Shown: piece after piece, positions 52,196 through 61,377 of the stretch
How positions within the stretch are numbered: position 1 is the first letter of the stretch
Layout of the letters: each line of letters begins with the position of its first letter
From: Bauldia sp963759235
GTDB lineage: Bacteria > Pseudomonadota > Alphaproteobacteria > Rhizobiales > Kaistiaceae
DNA length: 64,000 nt
Reading direction: 5' to 3'
Assembly (NCBI GenBank): GCA_963759235.1
Contig: CAVWYO010000009.1
Location: 192,776-256,775 of the forward strand
The notes under the pieces: generated by a model
Database searches by the model: none
Told to the model about the DNA's origin: nothing
Seen by the model: only the letters and a program-made list of their open reading frames with translations
Translations under genes and position numbers: made by a program

Positions 52196-52966
52196 ATGGG
52201 GAGACTGGGGAAGATCGCGCTTTTCGGCGCTATCGCGTTGGCTGCGCCAGCCGGACCTCTGGTTGCGGCCGACATGTCGCAACTCTACTACGAGACGCCG
52301 ACCCCCTATGAAGTGGGAAGCAACTGGTACCTCCGCGGCGACCTCGGCTACAAATGGTACGCGGCGCCGAACGCGTCCTACCCTGTTCCCGGCTACGGTG
52401 ACATGAAGGACGAAAGCCTCTCCAATACCGGGGCGGTAGGTCTCGGTTTCGGCTACCGCTTCAACAAATATTTCCGGTCGGATTTCACGCTCGACTACGA
52501 ATGGCCGAGCCACTTCAAGGGCATGCTGCACTGCCCCGAGCCCTGCACCGGCCAGCCTGGCCCGGAATACTCGAAGCAGTACGCCGACATCAGCGCGTGG
52601 AGCGGGCTGCTGAACGTCTACTTCGATCTCGACCTCAGTGGTCAGGGCCTGAGCGGCTTCATCCCCTATCTGGGCGGGGGCGTCGGCGTCTCCACCCTCA
52701 CCACCACCAAGGTCCACTACGCCAATCCCAACGGCACGACCGGAACGTGGAAGGGTGAAAAAACCACGAATCTGGCATGGGCGCTGACGGCCGGCGTCGC
52801 TATCCCGATGAGCAAGAATTGGCTGGTCGACCTCAACTACCGCTATGTCAACCTTGGCAACGCGCAGTCCGGCAAGACGCAGGCGTCGCTCGGCGACAAG
52901 CACATCAAATACGACGACATCACCGCCTCGGAGGCTCGTGTCGGCTTCCGCTACCTGCTGAATTGA
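52196..52966 (+). CDS. Outer membrane beta-barrel protein (Omp25/OmpW-like porin family)
   Basis: 256 residues with a signal peptide (FGAIALAAPAGPLVAAD). An alternating hydrophobic pattern of about eight strands: WYLRGDLGYKWYAAPN, GAVGLGFGYRFNKYFRSDFTLDYEW, GLLNVYFDLDL, PYLGGGVGVSTL, WALTAGVAIPMSKNWLVDLNYRYVNLG and ARVGFRYLLN with a terminal aromatic. The family includes Brucella Omp25/Omp31. A structural outer-membrane role is likely; loops hold two cysteines (LHCPEPC) that may pair. Confidence 0.88.
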   Translation: MGRLGKIALFGAIALAAPAGPLVAADMSQLYYETPTPYEVGSNWYLRGDLGYKWYAAPNASYPVPGYGDMKDESLSNTGAVGLGFGYRFNKYFRSDFTLDYEWPSHFKGMLHCPEPCTGQPGPEYSKQYADISAWSGLLNVYFDLDLSGQGLSGFIPYLGGGVGVSTLTTTKVHYANPNGTTGTWKGEKTTNLAWALTAGVAIPMSKNWLVDLNYRYVNLGNAQSGKTQASLGDKHIKYDDITASEARVGFRYLLN

Positions 52967-53099
52967 GGGCAGTCGTTTCTCCTCCGGCTGCTCGGGGGCG
53001 CATCGCGAACGCGGCGGGGGAAACTCCGTCGCGTTTCGCCTTGGCGGTAGCCAGTGCGTTGCCTGATTGACTCGTCAGTTACCGCGTCGTAAACGCGGC

Positions 53100-53149
53100 G
53101 GCGGGACACCCCTCCCCACCGAGGGGCGCCTATCTGAGAGGGTAGACCG
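53100..53149 (+). promoter_or_regulatory. Candidate serC-type RNA leader motif
   Basis: Two hairpins lie directly before the serC start: CCCCTC (53109-53114) with GAGGGG (53121-53126), and CTATC (53130-53134) with GGTAG (53141-53145, one G-U). The second includes the GAGAGGG ribosome site, only 5 bases from the ATG. A motif upstream of serC-serA has been described in Alphaproteobacteria (the serC RNA); the match here is by position and layout. Confidence 0.6.
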
Positions 53150-54340
53150 ATGACCAATCCTTCCCTGGCCGGCCCGGCTCAACCGACGCGCAGGCCAAAC
53201 AATTCCAATTTCGCTTCCGGACCCTGCGCCAAACGACCCGGCTGGTCGCTCGACAAGCTGCGCGACGCCGCCCTCGGCCGCTCGCACCGCTCCAAACTCG
53301 GCAAGGCGAAGCTGAAGCTCGCCATCGAGCTGACCCGCGAGGTGCTGGAGGTTCCCGCCGACTACCTGATCGGCATCGTGCCGGCGTCGGATACCGGCGC
53401 GGTCGAGATGGCGCTGTGGTCGCTGCTCGGCGTCAGGCCGGTGGACGTGCTCGCTTGGGAAAGCTTCGGCCTCGGCTGGGTCACCGACCTGGTCAAGCAG
53501 TTGAAGCTCGCCGACACAAGGGTGATCAAGGCGGACTACGGCAAGCTACCGGATCTCTCCCAGGTCGATTTCAGTCACGATGTCGTGTTCACCTGGAACG
53601 GCACGACGTCCGGCGTGCGGGTGCCGAACGGCGATTGGATCGCGGCGGATCGCGAGGGGCTGACGATCTGCGATGCGACGTCGGCGGCCTTCGCCCAGTC
53701 GCTGCCCTTCGACAAGCTCGACGTGGTCACCTTCTCCTGGCAGAAGGCGCTCGGCGGCGAGGCGGCGCACGGCATGCTGATCCTCTCGCCCCGCGCCGTC
53801 GAACGGCTTGAGGCCTATACCCCGCCGTGGCCGATGCCCAAGCTTTTCCGCATGACCAAGGGCGGCAAGCTCAACGACGCGATCTTCGCCGGCTCGACCA
53901 TCAACACGCCGTCGATGCTGTGCGTCGAGGATTATCTCGACTCGCTGTATTGGGCGAAGTCGGTGGGCGGGCTGAAGGCGCTGATCGAGCGGGTCGACGA
54001 CAATTTCGACGTGCTGGCCGAGTGGGCCGAGCGGACCCCGTGGATCGATTTCTTCGCCGAAGCACCGGAGACCCGGTCGAGCACCTCGATCTGCCTCAAG
54101 GTGATCGACCCGGCGATCGCCTCGCTCGACGTTGCCGGGCAGGAGGCGTTCGTCAAGGCGACGGCGGGTCGGCTGGAGAAGGAGGGCGTTGCCTACGACA
54201 TCGTCTTCCATCGCGATGCTCCGCCGCACTTCCGCATCTGGGCGGGGGCGACCATAGAGGCGTCCGATCTCGCCATCCTCACCGAATGGCTCGACTGGGC
54301 CTTCGCCATCGAGAGGGCATCGTTCAAGCAGGCGGCTTGA
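53150..54340 (+). CDS. serC: Phosphoserine aminotransferase
   Basis: 396 residues. FASGPCAKRPGW near the N-terminus, LIGIVPASDTGAVEMALWSLLG, and the pyridoxal lysine in VTFSWQKALGGEAAHGMLILSPRAVERL. It converts 3-phosphohydroxypyruvate to phosphoserine with glutamate. The alphaproteobacterial form is about 390 residues. It is in an operon with serA, separated by a palindromic repeat. Confidence 0.95.
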   Translation: MTNPSLAGPAQPTRRPNNSNFASGPCAKRPGWSLDKLRDAALGRSHRSKLGKAKLKLAIELTREVLEVPADYLIGIVPASDTGAVEMALWSLLGVRPVDVLAWESFGLGWVTDLVKQLKLADTRVIKADYGKLPDLSQVDFSHDVVFTWNGTTSGVRVPNGDWIAADREGLTICDATSAAFAQSLPFDKLDVVTFSWQKALGGEAAHGMLILSPRAVERLEAYTPPWPMPKLFRMTKGGKLNDAIFAGSTINTPSMLCVEDYLDSLYWAKSVGGLKALIERVDDNFDVLAEWAERTPWIDFFAEAPETRSSTSICLKVIDPAIASLDVAGQEAFVKATAGRLEKEGVAYDIVFHRDAPPHFRIWAGATIEASDLAILTEWLDWAFAIERASFKQAA

Positions 54341-54357
54341 ACGGCAATGACGCGTAA

Positions 54358-54474
54358 CCCTCCTTCCTCATGCTGAAGCCCTCCCGACCAAGCCGGGAGC
54401 CGCGAAGCACGCCACGACGGCAATTGCGTCCTTCGCGGCCACGCTTCGTTAGAACGCCGGGATGAGGAGGGGAG
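54358..54474. repeat. Large imperfect palindromic intergenic repeat between serC and serA
   Basis: About 117 bases whose ends are inverted: CCTCAT (54366-54371) and ATGAGG (54462-54467), with further pairing between CGCGAAGC and GCTTCG segments inside. This is the layout of the Hyphomicrobiales intergenic palindromes that begin CCTCATGCTGA. Within a transcript it would form a long hairpin between two cotranscribed genes. Confidence 0.6.
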
Positions 54475-54499
54475 AGACCCCGACACAAGGATTTCTTCC

Positions 54500-56086
54500 A
54501 TGACTCCCCGCGTACTGGTTTCCGACAAGCTCTCTCCGACCGCCGTCAAGGTGTTCACCGACCGCGGTATCGACGTCGACTACAAGCCCGATCTCGGCAA
54601 GGACAAGGACGCCTTGCTCGCCGCTATCTTCGACTATGACGGTCTTGCCATCCGCTCGGCCACCAAGGTCACCGAAAAGGTGATCGCCGCCGGATCGAAG
54701 CTCCGCGTCATCGGCCGCGCCGGCATCGGCGTCGACAATGTCGATGTGCAGGCCGCTACCGCCCGCGGCGTCATCGTAATGAACACGCCGTTCGGCAATT
54801 CGATCACCACCGCCGAGCACGCCATCGCGATGATGTTGGCGGTGGCCCGGCAGCTCCCGGCGGCGGACGCCTCGACGCAAGCCGGCAAGTGGGAGAAGAA
54901 CCGCTTCATGGGGGTCGAGATCACCGGCAAGACCCTCGGCATCATCGGTTGCGGCAATATCGGCTCGATCGTCGCCGATCGGGCGCTGGGCCTCAGGATG
55001 AAGGTGATCGCCTTCGATCCCTATCTCGCCGACGAGCGCGCGGTGCAGCTCGGCGTCGACAAGGTCGACCTCGACGAACTGTTCCGGCGCTCCGACTTCA
55101 TCACTCTCCACACGCCGCTGACCGACAAGACGAAGGGCATCGTCGACGCGGCCGCCATCGCGCGGATGAAGGACGGCGTCCGCATCATCAACTGCGCGCG
55201 CGGCGGCTTGGTCGTCGAGGACGATCTCGCCGACGCGATCAAGAGCGGCAAGGTCGCCGGCGCCGGTGTCGACGTTTTCGTCGTCGAGCCGGCCGTTGCA
55301 AGCCCGCTGTTCGGGCTGCCCAACGTCGTGTGCACGCCGCATCTCGGCGCGGCGACCACCGAAGCACAGGAAAATGTCGCCATCCAGGTCGCCGAGCAGA
55401 TGTCCGATTATCTGCTCGACGGCGCCGTGGCGAACGCCCTCAACACACCGTCGATCACGGCCGAAGAGGCAACGCGCCTGACGCCCTTCGTCCGGCTTGC
55501 CGAGGATCTCGGTTCTTTCGCCGGCCAGCTCAGCGACACGACGATCAGCGCCATCACCATCGAGTTCGCCGGCGACGTCGCCGAGATGAACACCAAGGCG
55601 CTGACCTCGGCTCTGCTGGCGGGCTTGCTCAGGCCGATCCTGACCGAGGTCAACATGGTCAACGCGCCGGTGGTCGCTCAGGCTCGCGGGATTGCCGTCA
55701 ATGAGGTCCGCCAGTCGCGACGCGGCGCCTTTGAGACCTATATCAGGGCGACCGTGCGCACCGAGGGGCTGGAGCGGTCGGTTGCGGGCACGGTGTTCTC
55801 CGACGGCAAGCCTCGCCTGATCCAGATCAAGGGGATCGACATGGAGGCGAGCTTCGGACGCCACATGCTCTACATCACCAACCGCGACAGACCCGGCTTC
55901 ATCGGGCGGCTCGGAACGCTGCTCGGCAGCGAGAACGTCAACATCGCGACCTTCAATCTCGGTCGCGCCGCGCCCGGCTCGGACGCAATCGCCCTGATCG
56001 AGATCGACGAGCCGATCAAGGACGCGGTGCTCGACCGGGTGCGTCAGCTCGAGGGCGTCGTTCAGGCGAGGCCGCTGAGCTTCTGA
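54500..56086 (+). CDS. serA: D-3-phosphoglycerate dehydrogenase
   Basis: 528 residues, the long form. Nucleotide motif GKTLGIIGCGNIGSIVADRA, ARGGLVVEDDLADAI and catalytic His in PHLGAATTEAQENVA. A C-terminal ACT domain, LYITNRDRPGFIGRLGTLLGSENVNIATFNLGR, is the usual serine-sensing region. It makes 3-phosphohydroxypyruvate, which serC then converts. Confidence 0.96.
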   Translation: MTPRVLVSDKLSPTAVKVFTDRGIDVDYKPDLGKDKDALLAAIFDYDGLAIRSATKVTEKVIAAGSKLRVIGRAGIGVDNVDVQAATARGVIVMNTPFGNSITTAEHAIAMMLAVARQLPAADASTQAGKWEKNRFMGVEITGKTLGIIGCGNIGSIVADRALGLRMKVIAFDPYLADERAVQLGVDKVDLDELFRRSDFITLHTPLTDKTKGIVDAAAIARMKDGVRIINCARGGLVVEDDLADAIKSGKVAGAGVDVFVVEPAVASPLFGLPNVVCTPHLGAATTEAQENVAIQVAEQMSDYLLDGAVANALNTPSITAEEATRLTPFVRLAEDLGSFAGQLSDTTISAITIEFAGDVAEMNTKALTSALLAGLLRPILTEVNMVNAPVVAQARGIAVNEVRQSRRGAFETYIRATVRTEGLERSVAGTVFSDGKPRLIQIKGIDMEASFGRHMLYITNRDRPGFIGRLGTLLGSENVNIATFNLGRAAPGSDAIALIEIDEPIKDAVLDRVRQLEGVVQARPLSF

Positions 56087-56106
56087 TCCGGCGCCGTCGG
56101 CCGGGA

Positions 56107-56880
56107 TCAGGGATCGCCGGTCGCCAACTCGGCGGGCAAGGGGCGGTCGGTGATCCAGGCTTCGACCATCCGGCAGTGGAGGAGCGGCTCGCCGGCGACC
56201 CAACCGTGCCATTTGCCGGGAACGATGCAGGCGGCGGCCTGTGGCATCGTGCGCGCGAGCAGCCGGTTCGAGGCAAGTGTCGAACCCGGTTCCCGCTCGC
56301 CGGCAACGAAGAGGGTGGGGCACTCCACCCGCGCCAGCCCTTGCGGCTGGTGAAAGTCGAGGGCCTCGGTGAACGCCGCGACAAACGCCGCCGATGACAT
56401 CCGCCGATAGTCGTTCCGGAAATCGGCTATGCCTGCCTCGGGCAGCGCGAGGCGGCGTGCGATGATACCGGTCACGAGATCGGTCTTGACGATCGGCCGC
56501 ATCAGCCGCAGTCCGAGCTTGGCCAGGGCGAGATGGCGGAGCGGAAGCACGCTGGCGCCGTCGACGACGGCGTGTTCGATCAGTTCCGGCGCCTCGGCGA
56601 GGAGCTTGATCGCGACGATGCCGCCGAGGCTGACGACGACCACATGGGCCCGCCCGCCGGCGGCGCGGGTGCGCACCAGTTCGGCGACCTCGCCGGTCGT
56701 CTGGTCGAGCGAGACCCACGGCTCGCCGGCGGCATCACCGAAGCCGGGGAAATCCGGCAAGAGGCCGTGATACCGCGCGAAGTGGCGGACATGCGCCTTC
56801 CACATCTCCGCACTCGCGCCGGCCCCGTGGAGAAAGAGGATGGTTTCGCCCGTTTTCGGGCCGCTCTCATGAACGCGCAT
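56107..56880 (-). CDS. Alpha/beta hydrolase
   Basis: 257 residues. ETILFLHGAGASAEMWKAHVRHFARYHGLLPDFPGFG is the N-terminal half; AHVVVVSLGGIVAIKL holds the nucleophile, though the usual GxSxG reads VxSxG; VAGEREPGS and PGKWHGWVAGEP supply acid and histidine. It is likely a small esterase; no substrate is evident. It converges on serA, whose stop is 21 bases away. Confidence 0.85.
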   Translation of the reverse strand: MRVHESGPKTGETILFLHGAGASAEMWKAHVRHFARYHGLLPDFPGFGDAAGEPWVSLDQTTGEVAELVRTRAAGGRAHVVVVSLGGIVAIKLLAEAPELIEHAVVDGASVLPLRHLALAKLGLRLMRPIVKTDLVTGIIARRLALPEAGIADFRNDYRRMSSAAFVAAFTEALDFHQPQGLARVECPTLFVAGEREPGSTLASNRLLARTMPQAAACIVPGKWHGWVAGEPLLHCRMVEAWITDRPLPAELATGDP

Positions 56881-56926
56881 GCCGGGAGTATGGTGGGGGC
56901 GGCGGCGATTGCCAGCGAAGAAGCGG

Positions 56927-57847
56927 TCAGCCTGTCGCCCTTTGCCAGTTTCTCTGGGCGATGACGATGCCGGCGACGATCAGCGCATAACCGACGCCGT
57001 GGAACCATTCCGGCCGCTCGCCGAGGAAAAGGATCGCGACCGCCGAACCGAATACCGGGATCAGGTGGAAGAACTGCCCGGCCCGGTTGGCGCCGATCAG
57101 CTCGACGCCGCGGTTGAAGCAGAAATAGGCGAGGATCGAGGGGAAGATGATGACATAGGCGATCACCGCGAAGGCGGCGGGCGTCGGGTTGAGGCGGTAG
57201 CCGGCGCCGAATTCGACGAGGAAGATCGGCAGGAGCATCACCGCCCCCGCGGTGATGGTGAAGGTGAGGAACGAGAGGAAGTGGATGGGCGGCCGCTTCC
57301 TGAGGAGCACGGTGTAGAGGGCGTAGACGCCGATCGCCGCGATGAACCACAGGTCGCCGCGATTGAGCGTCAGGCTGAAGAGCACTTCCGGACGGCCGCG
57401 GGTGATGATGGTGACGACCCCGAGCAGCGAGATAAGGATGCCGGCGAGTTGCGCGCGGGTCAGCCGATCGCGGAAGAGGACAAGCGACCATATGCCGACC
57501 AGGAGCGGGCCGCTCGACTGCAACAACAGCGCGTTGATCGCCTGGGTGTAGTTGAGGCCGTAGTAGGACATCGTGTTGTAGAGGGTGATGCCGGTCAGGC
57601 TGAGGATGATCAGGATCGGCAGGTTGGCCCGGATGACTGGCCAGTCGCGCCCCAGATGGCGCCAGCCGACCGCGAGCATGATCAGCGCCGCGCAGCTCCA
57701 GCGGATTTGCGCCAGCGTCACCGGCGGGATCGTCCCGACGATGAAACGGCCAAGCACGATGTTGATCGCCCAGAACAGCGACGCGAGCGACAAAAGCACG
57801 TAAGGGCGGTCGATGAGGGACCGGCCACCCGATCGGCTGGAATCCAA
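56927..57847 (-). CDS. EamA/DMT-superfamily transporter
   Basis: 306 residues with ten predicted spans in two EamA repeats. ASLFWAINIVLGRFIVGTIPPVTLAQIRW begins the first; YVIIFPSILAYFCFNRGVELIGANRAGQFFHLIPVFGSAVAILFLGERPEW is in the second. Drug/metabolite exporters of this type are proton-driven efflux carriers; the substrate is unknown. It may share a transcript with the hydrolase 46 bases downstream. Confidence 0.92.
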   Translation of the reverse strand: MDSSRSGGRSLIDRPYVLLSLASLFWAINIVLGRFIVGTIPPVTLAQIRWSCAALIMLAVGWRHLGRDWPVIRANLPILIILSLTGITLYNTMSYYGLNYTQAINALLLQSSGPLLVGIWSLVLFRDRLTRAQLAGILISLLGVVTIITRGRPEVLFSLTLNRGDLWFIAAIGVYALYTVLLRKRPPIHFLSFLTFTITAGAVMLLPIFLVEFGAGYRLNPTPAAFAVIAYVIIFPSILAYFCFNRGVELIGANRAGQFFHLIPVFGSAVAILFLGERPEWFHGVGYALIVAGIVIAQRNWQRATG

Positions 57848-58070
57848 GCGATTTCTCCGACGCGCGACATGGCGGGGTAGCCTTGTCCGTCGACGCTGTA
57901 AAGGGCGCCCGCGGCGGGTGGATCGGCTATGCTCCCGGCCGACGCAAATCGGCGGCGCCGGGCGTCGAACCGGTCGCCCGCGACGATCGGCATCGCTATA
58001 GTGCGCGCCGTGGTTGAGGATGTCCGCGGCGAGCGGGTGAATGTGGGCGACGGAGGGGAACCAGACCTAA

Positions 58071-59363
58071 ATGGCCAATGTGGTGGTCGTCGGCTCGCAG
58101 TGGGGGGACGAAGGCAAGGGGAAGATCGTCGACTGGTTGTCGGAGCGCGCCGATATCGTGGTGCGCTTTCAGGGCGGCCACAATGCCGGCCACACGCTCG
58201 TCATAGACGGCGTCGCCTACAAGCTCAGCCTCTTGCCCTCCGGCGTCGTCAGGCCCGGCAAGATGTCGGTCATCGGCAATGGGGTCGTCGTCGATCCCCA
58301 CGCTCTGGTCGACGAGATCGACCGGCTGGCCGCCCAGGGCGTCGCCGTGTCGCCGGAGAATCTCCGCGTTGCCGAGAACGCGGCTCTGATCCTGCCCCTC
58401 CATCGCGAACTCGATCTCGCCCGCGAGGCGGCGAGCGTCGGTGCCCGGATCGGCACCACCGGCCGCGGTATCGGCCCCGCCTATGAGGACAAGGTCGGGC
58501 GGCGGGCGGTCCGCATGATGGATCTCGCCGATCGCAAAACCCTGGAGTCGCGGATCGAACGCCTCCTCGCCCACCATAATGCGCTGAGGCGCGGTCTTGG
58601 TCGCGACGAGATCGATTCGGCGGCCGTTCTCGCCGATCTCTTGGCCGTCGCGCCACGGGTCCTGCCTTACGTTGATTCGACCTCGCGTCTTCTCAATGCC
58701 GCCCGTCGCGAAGGCCGCCGCATCCTGTTCGAGGGCGCCCAGGGCATCCTGCTCGACATCGATCAGGGCACCTATCCCTATGTCACGTCGTCCAATACCG
58801 GGGCGGGCCAAGCCGCGACCGGCTCCGGGCTCGGGCCCGGCGCCATCGACTACGTGCTCGGAATCACCAAGGCGTACACCACGCGGGTGGGTGAAGGTCC
58901 GTTCCCGACCGAGGATCGCGGCGAGGCCGGCGACTTCCTCGGGCGGCGCGGCAACGAATTCGGAACCGTGACCGGCCGCAAGCGCCGCTGCGGGTGGTTT
59001 GACGCGGTCCTGGTCCGGCAAAGTATCGGGACGTCGGGGATCGACGGGATCGCCCTCACCAAGCTCGATGTGCTCGACGGCCTTGAAACCATCAAGATTG
59101 CTGTGGGATACCGGCTGGATGGCCGCGAGCTCGACCATCTTCCCGCGGTCGAGGGTGCCCAGGCTCGCATCGAACCGATTTACGAAACGATGGAAGGCTG
59201 GCAGGATTCGACACGCGGGGCGCGGACGTGGAATGATCTACCGGCGCAGGCGGTCAAATATGTCCGCCACGTCGAAGAGTTGATTGGCGCGCCGGTGGCC
59301 TTACTTTCGACAAGCCCCGAGCGTGAGGATACAATTCTGGTTCACGATCCCTTTCAAGGTTAG
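58071..59363 (+). CDS. purA: Adenylosuccinate synthetase
   Basis: 430 residues. VVVGSQWGDEGKGKIVDWLSERA is the GTP-binding loop, QGGHNAGHTLV follows, then IGTTGRGIGPAYEDKVGRRAV, EGAQGILLDIDQGTYPYVTSSN and GRKRRCGWFDAV. It makes adenylosuccinate from IMP and aspartate. Purine enzymes purEK are elsewhere in the window, not linked. Confidence 0.97.
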   Translation: MANVVVVGSQWGDEGKGKIVDWLSERADIVVRFQGGHNAGHTLVIDGVAYKLSLLPSGVVRPGKMSVIGNGVVVDPHALVDEIDRLAAQGVAVSPENLRVAENAALILPLHRELDLAREAASVGARIGTTGRGIGPAYEDKVGRRAVRMMDLADRKTLESRIERLLAHHNALRRGLGRDEIDSAAVLADLLAVAPRVLPYVDSTSRLLNAARREGRRILFEGAQGILLDIDQGTYPYVTSSNTGAGQAATGSGLGPGAIDYVLGITKAYTTRVGEGPFPTEDRGEAGDFLGRRGNEFGTVTGRKRRCGWFDAVLVRQSIGTSGIDGIALTKLDVLDGLETIKIAVGYRLDGRELDHLPAVEGAQARIEPIYETMEGWQDSTRGARTWNDLPAQAVKYVRHVEELIGAPVALLSTSPEREDTILVHDPFQG

Positions 59364-59402
59364 GGTGTAACGCTAAGAGGGTCCTCTCGGCAGGGCGAAA
59401 AG

Positions 59403-61106
59403 ATGGCCGAATACTATACAGTACTGAAGCGGGCAATCTCCAGCATCGATCCAAACGTCGCGGACGGGCGCCGGGCGGTCTACGACAAGGCGCGCAACGC
59501 GCTGATCGGTCAGTTGAAGGCCGTCGACCCGCCGCTCACCACGGCGGAGATCTCGCGCCAGCGTCTGGAGCTTGAGGAAGCAATTCGGCGGGTGGAGCGG
59601 GAAAGCGCGGCAGGCGTCGCGCCTCCGGCGGCGGCCGCCCCGGTGCCGTCTCACGCCGAACCACCGCGGAGGCCGGAACCCATACCGGTCGCCGCCCGTT
59701 CCGCCACCCCGCCTCCGGCCTATCAAGAACCCCCCCGCGCAACGCCCCAGGATGTTTTCCGCCGGGCGATCCAGGAAGCTGGCATCCGCGGTGGAGCGGC
59801 GCCGGGCACCGTGGAGCGCGCCGCGCTTCCCGCGCGATCGGACGTGGTGCGTCAAAGCGCCACCGCTCCCGATCTCAGACGGCCGGACGATCGGCCGGTC
59901 AGACGCGAGCCGCCCCGCAGGCCTCCGCCACCGCCGGAGCCGCGCTATCATGTTGCCGAAACGCTGCCGCCGGAATCCTACGAGCCGGAACCGAGGCTTG
60001 CGCCGGAATACGACCAGGACTGGGAGGAGGCTCCGCAGCCCTCTGCCACGCGGGCTCCGCCTCCGCCGCGGCCGGGGCCTGAAGTCGACAGCCGCGACCG
60101 GTTGGCCTTCGCCAGGGATAGTCGGCGGCGTGGGTATGTGGAAGACGACGACGCGGAGCTTCTCGACAGTGCGCCGCGGCGGTCGCGTCTGCCGGGGATC
60201 ATTCTCGTCATTCTTATCGTCGCCGTGGTCGGCGGGCTTGGCGCGCTCGCCTGGTCGCAGCGCGTCGTGTTGAGCGATCTACTGGCATCCTTCGAGTCCA
60301 GCGAACCGCCGAGCCCCACGGAGCAGCCGGTTACCGATACCGCGGCGGCGTCCGGCAAGAATTCGGATCGCCTGCTTGCCGGCGATCAGCCGGCGCCGGC
60401 GCCGGATAGCGACGTTCGCGTCGTCGACGGCCAGCCGGACACGGGCGGCCAGCCGGACGCGGCCGGCCAGCCGGGCTCGGGCGACGAGATGGCGACGGCA
60501 ATGCCGGGTGGCGACACCCAGCCGCTGCCGGTCTCGGCCAGCGGTGGCGCCACCGGCGACACTCCCGTCCAGAAGGCGATTCTCTACGAAGAGCCCGTCG
60601 GTAACGCTGCCGGGGATTCCGGCGGAGTGACTGCGATCAATGCCGCCGTCACCTGGCAGTATGTCCAAGATGGTCCGAACGGTCCCGAGATCGAGGCCAA
60701 TCTCGACATTCCGGACCGCGACATGAAGGTCCGCTTCGCCCTTCACAAGAACACCGACAACACGCTGCCGGCTAGCCACCTGATCGAAGTCACCGTCGAT
60801 ACGCCGGCCGATTTTCCGGGTCAAAGCATCAGCGAGATCCCGCGGATCGTGCTCAAGCCGAGCGAGGAAGCCCGCGGGCAGCCGCTGGTCGGCGCCGCCG
60901 CCAAGGTCGCCGACGGGTTCTTCTGGATCGCGCTGTCGGCCAACCAGAACGACATCGCCTCCAACCTCGCGCTGCTTCGCAGCCGCGACTGGATCGACCT
61001 GCCGTTCGTCTACGGGACCGGGCAGCGGGCAATCCTGACCTTTGAGAAGGGTCCGGCCGGCGAAAAGGTGTTCGAAGACGCGATCACCGCCTGGGGAACC
61101 GGCTGA
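59403..61106 (+). CDS. Proline-rich single-span membrane protein, Hyphomicrobiales type
   Basis: 567 residues. The N-terminal 60 residues are conserved-looking (AEYYTVLKRAISSIDPNVADGRRAVYDKARNALIGQL). A long proline-rich, acidic middle follows, then one span at about residues 262-285 (GIILVILIVAVVGGLGALAW). After it come a low-complexity stretch with GQPD repeats and a folded C-terminal domain (residues about 390-567) with VTWQYVQDGPNGPEIEANLDIPDRDMKVRF. The termini suggest cytoplasmic N and periplasmic C sides. No function is known. Confidence 0.75.
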   Translation: MAEYYTVLKRAISSIDPNVADGRRAVYDKARNALIGQLKAVDPPLTTAEISRQRLELEEAIRRVERESAAGVAPPAAAAPVPSHAEPPRRPEPIPVAARSATPPPAYQEPPRATPQDVFRRAIQEAGIRGGAAPGTVERAALPARSDVVRQSATAPDLRRPDDRPVRREPPRRPPPPPEPRYHVAETLPPESYEPEPRLAPEYDQDWEEAPQPSATRAPPPPRPGPEVDSRDRLAFARDSRRRGYVEDDDAELLDSAPRRSRLPGIILVILIVAVVGGLGALAWSQRVVLSDLLASFESSEPPSPTEQPVTDTAAASGKNSDRLLAGDQPAPAPDSDVRVVDGQPDTGGQPDAAGQPGSGDEMATAMPGGDTQPLPVSASGGATGDTPVQKAILYEEPVGNAAGDSGGVTAINAAVTWQYVQDGPNGPEIEANLDIPDRDMKVRFALHKNTDNTLPASHLIEVTVDTPADFPGQSISEIPRIVLKPSEEARGQPLVGAAAKVADGFFWIALSANQNDIASNLALLRSRDWIDLPFVYGTGQRAILTFEKGPAGEKVFEDAITAWGTG

Positions 61107-61177
61107 TCGCCCGGCGCATGGCTCACCGCCGTTGAATTCGGTTGCCCTTCACCGCGGCACCTGCGATGCTGACGTTT

Positions 61178-61262
61178 GTTCCGAGGGGTGCTCGCTCGCG
61201 AGCTGAGATGACCTGACGGTCGAACCCTTCGAACCTGATCCGGGTCATGCCGGCGAAGGAAC
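61178..61262 (+). promoter_or_regulatory. TPP riboswitch (THI box)
   Basis: The core is clear: GGGGTGC, GCTGAGATG, ACCCTTCGAACCTGATCCGGGTCATGCC and GGCGAAGGAAC. P1 pairs GTTCC (61178-61182) with GGAAC (61258-61262). It binds thiamine diphosphate and turns off the transporter genes starting at 61378. Confidence 0.95.
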
Positions 61263-61377
61263 GGAACGGGTTCATCCGAAGCCTCGTTACATGACCGGAT
61301 CGCCACGCAGGCGGTAGGCGATCGATGGCGTTCGGCAAGCATATCCATCTCCACCCTGGCGGGGCCGGCGGCCGGCG

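Noticed and set aside
54449..56719. 756-codon minus-strand frame over serA
   Set aside because: It is antisense to serA and has no recognisable fold; it only merges into the hydrolase region by chance.
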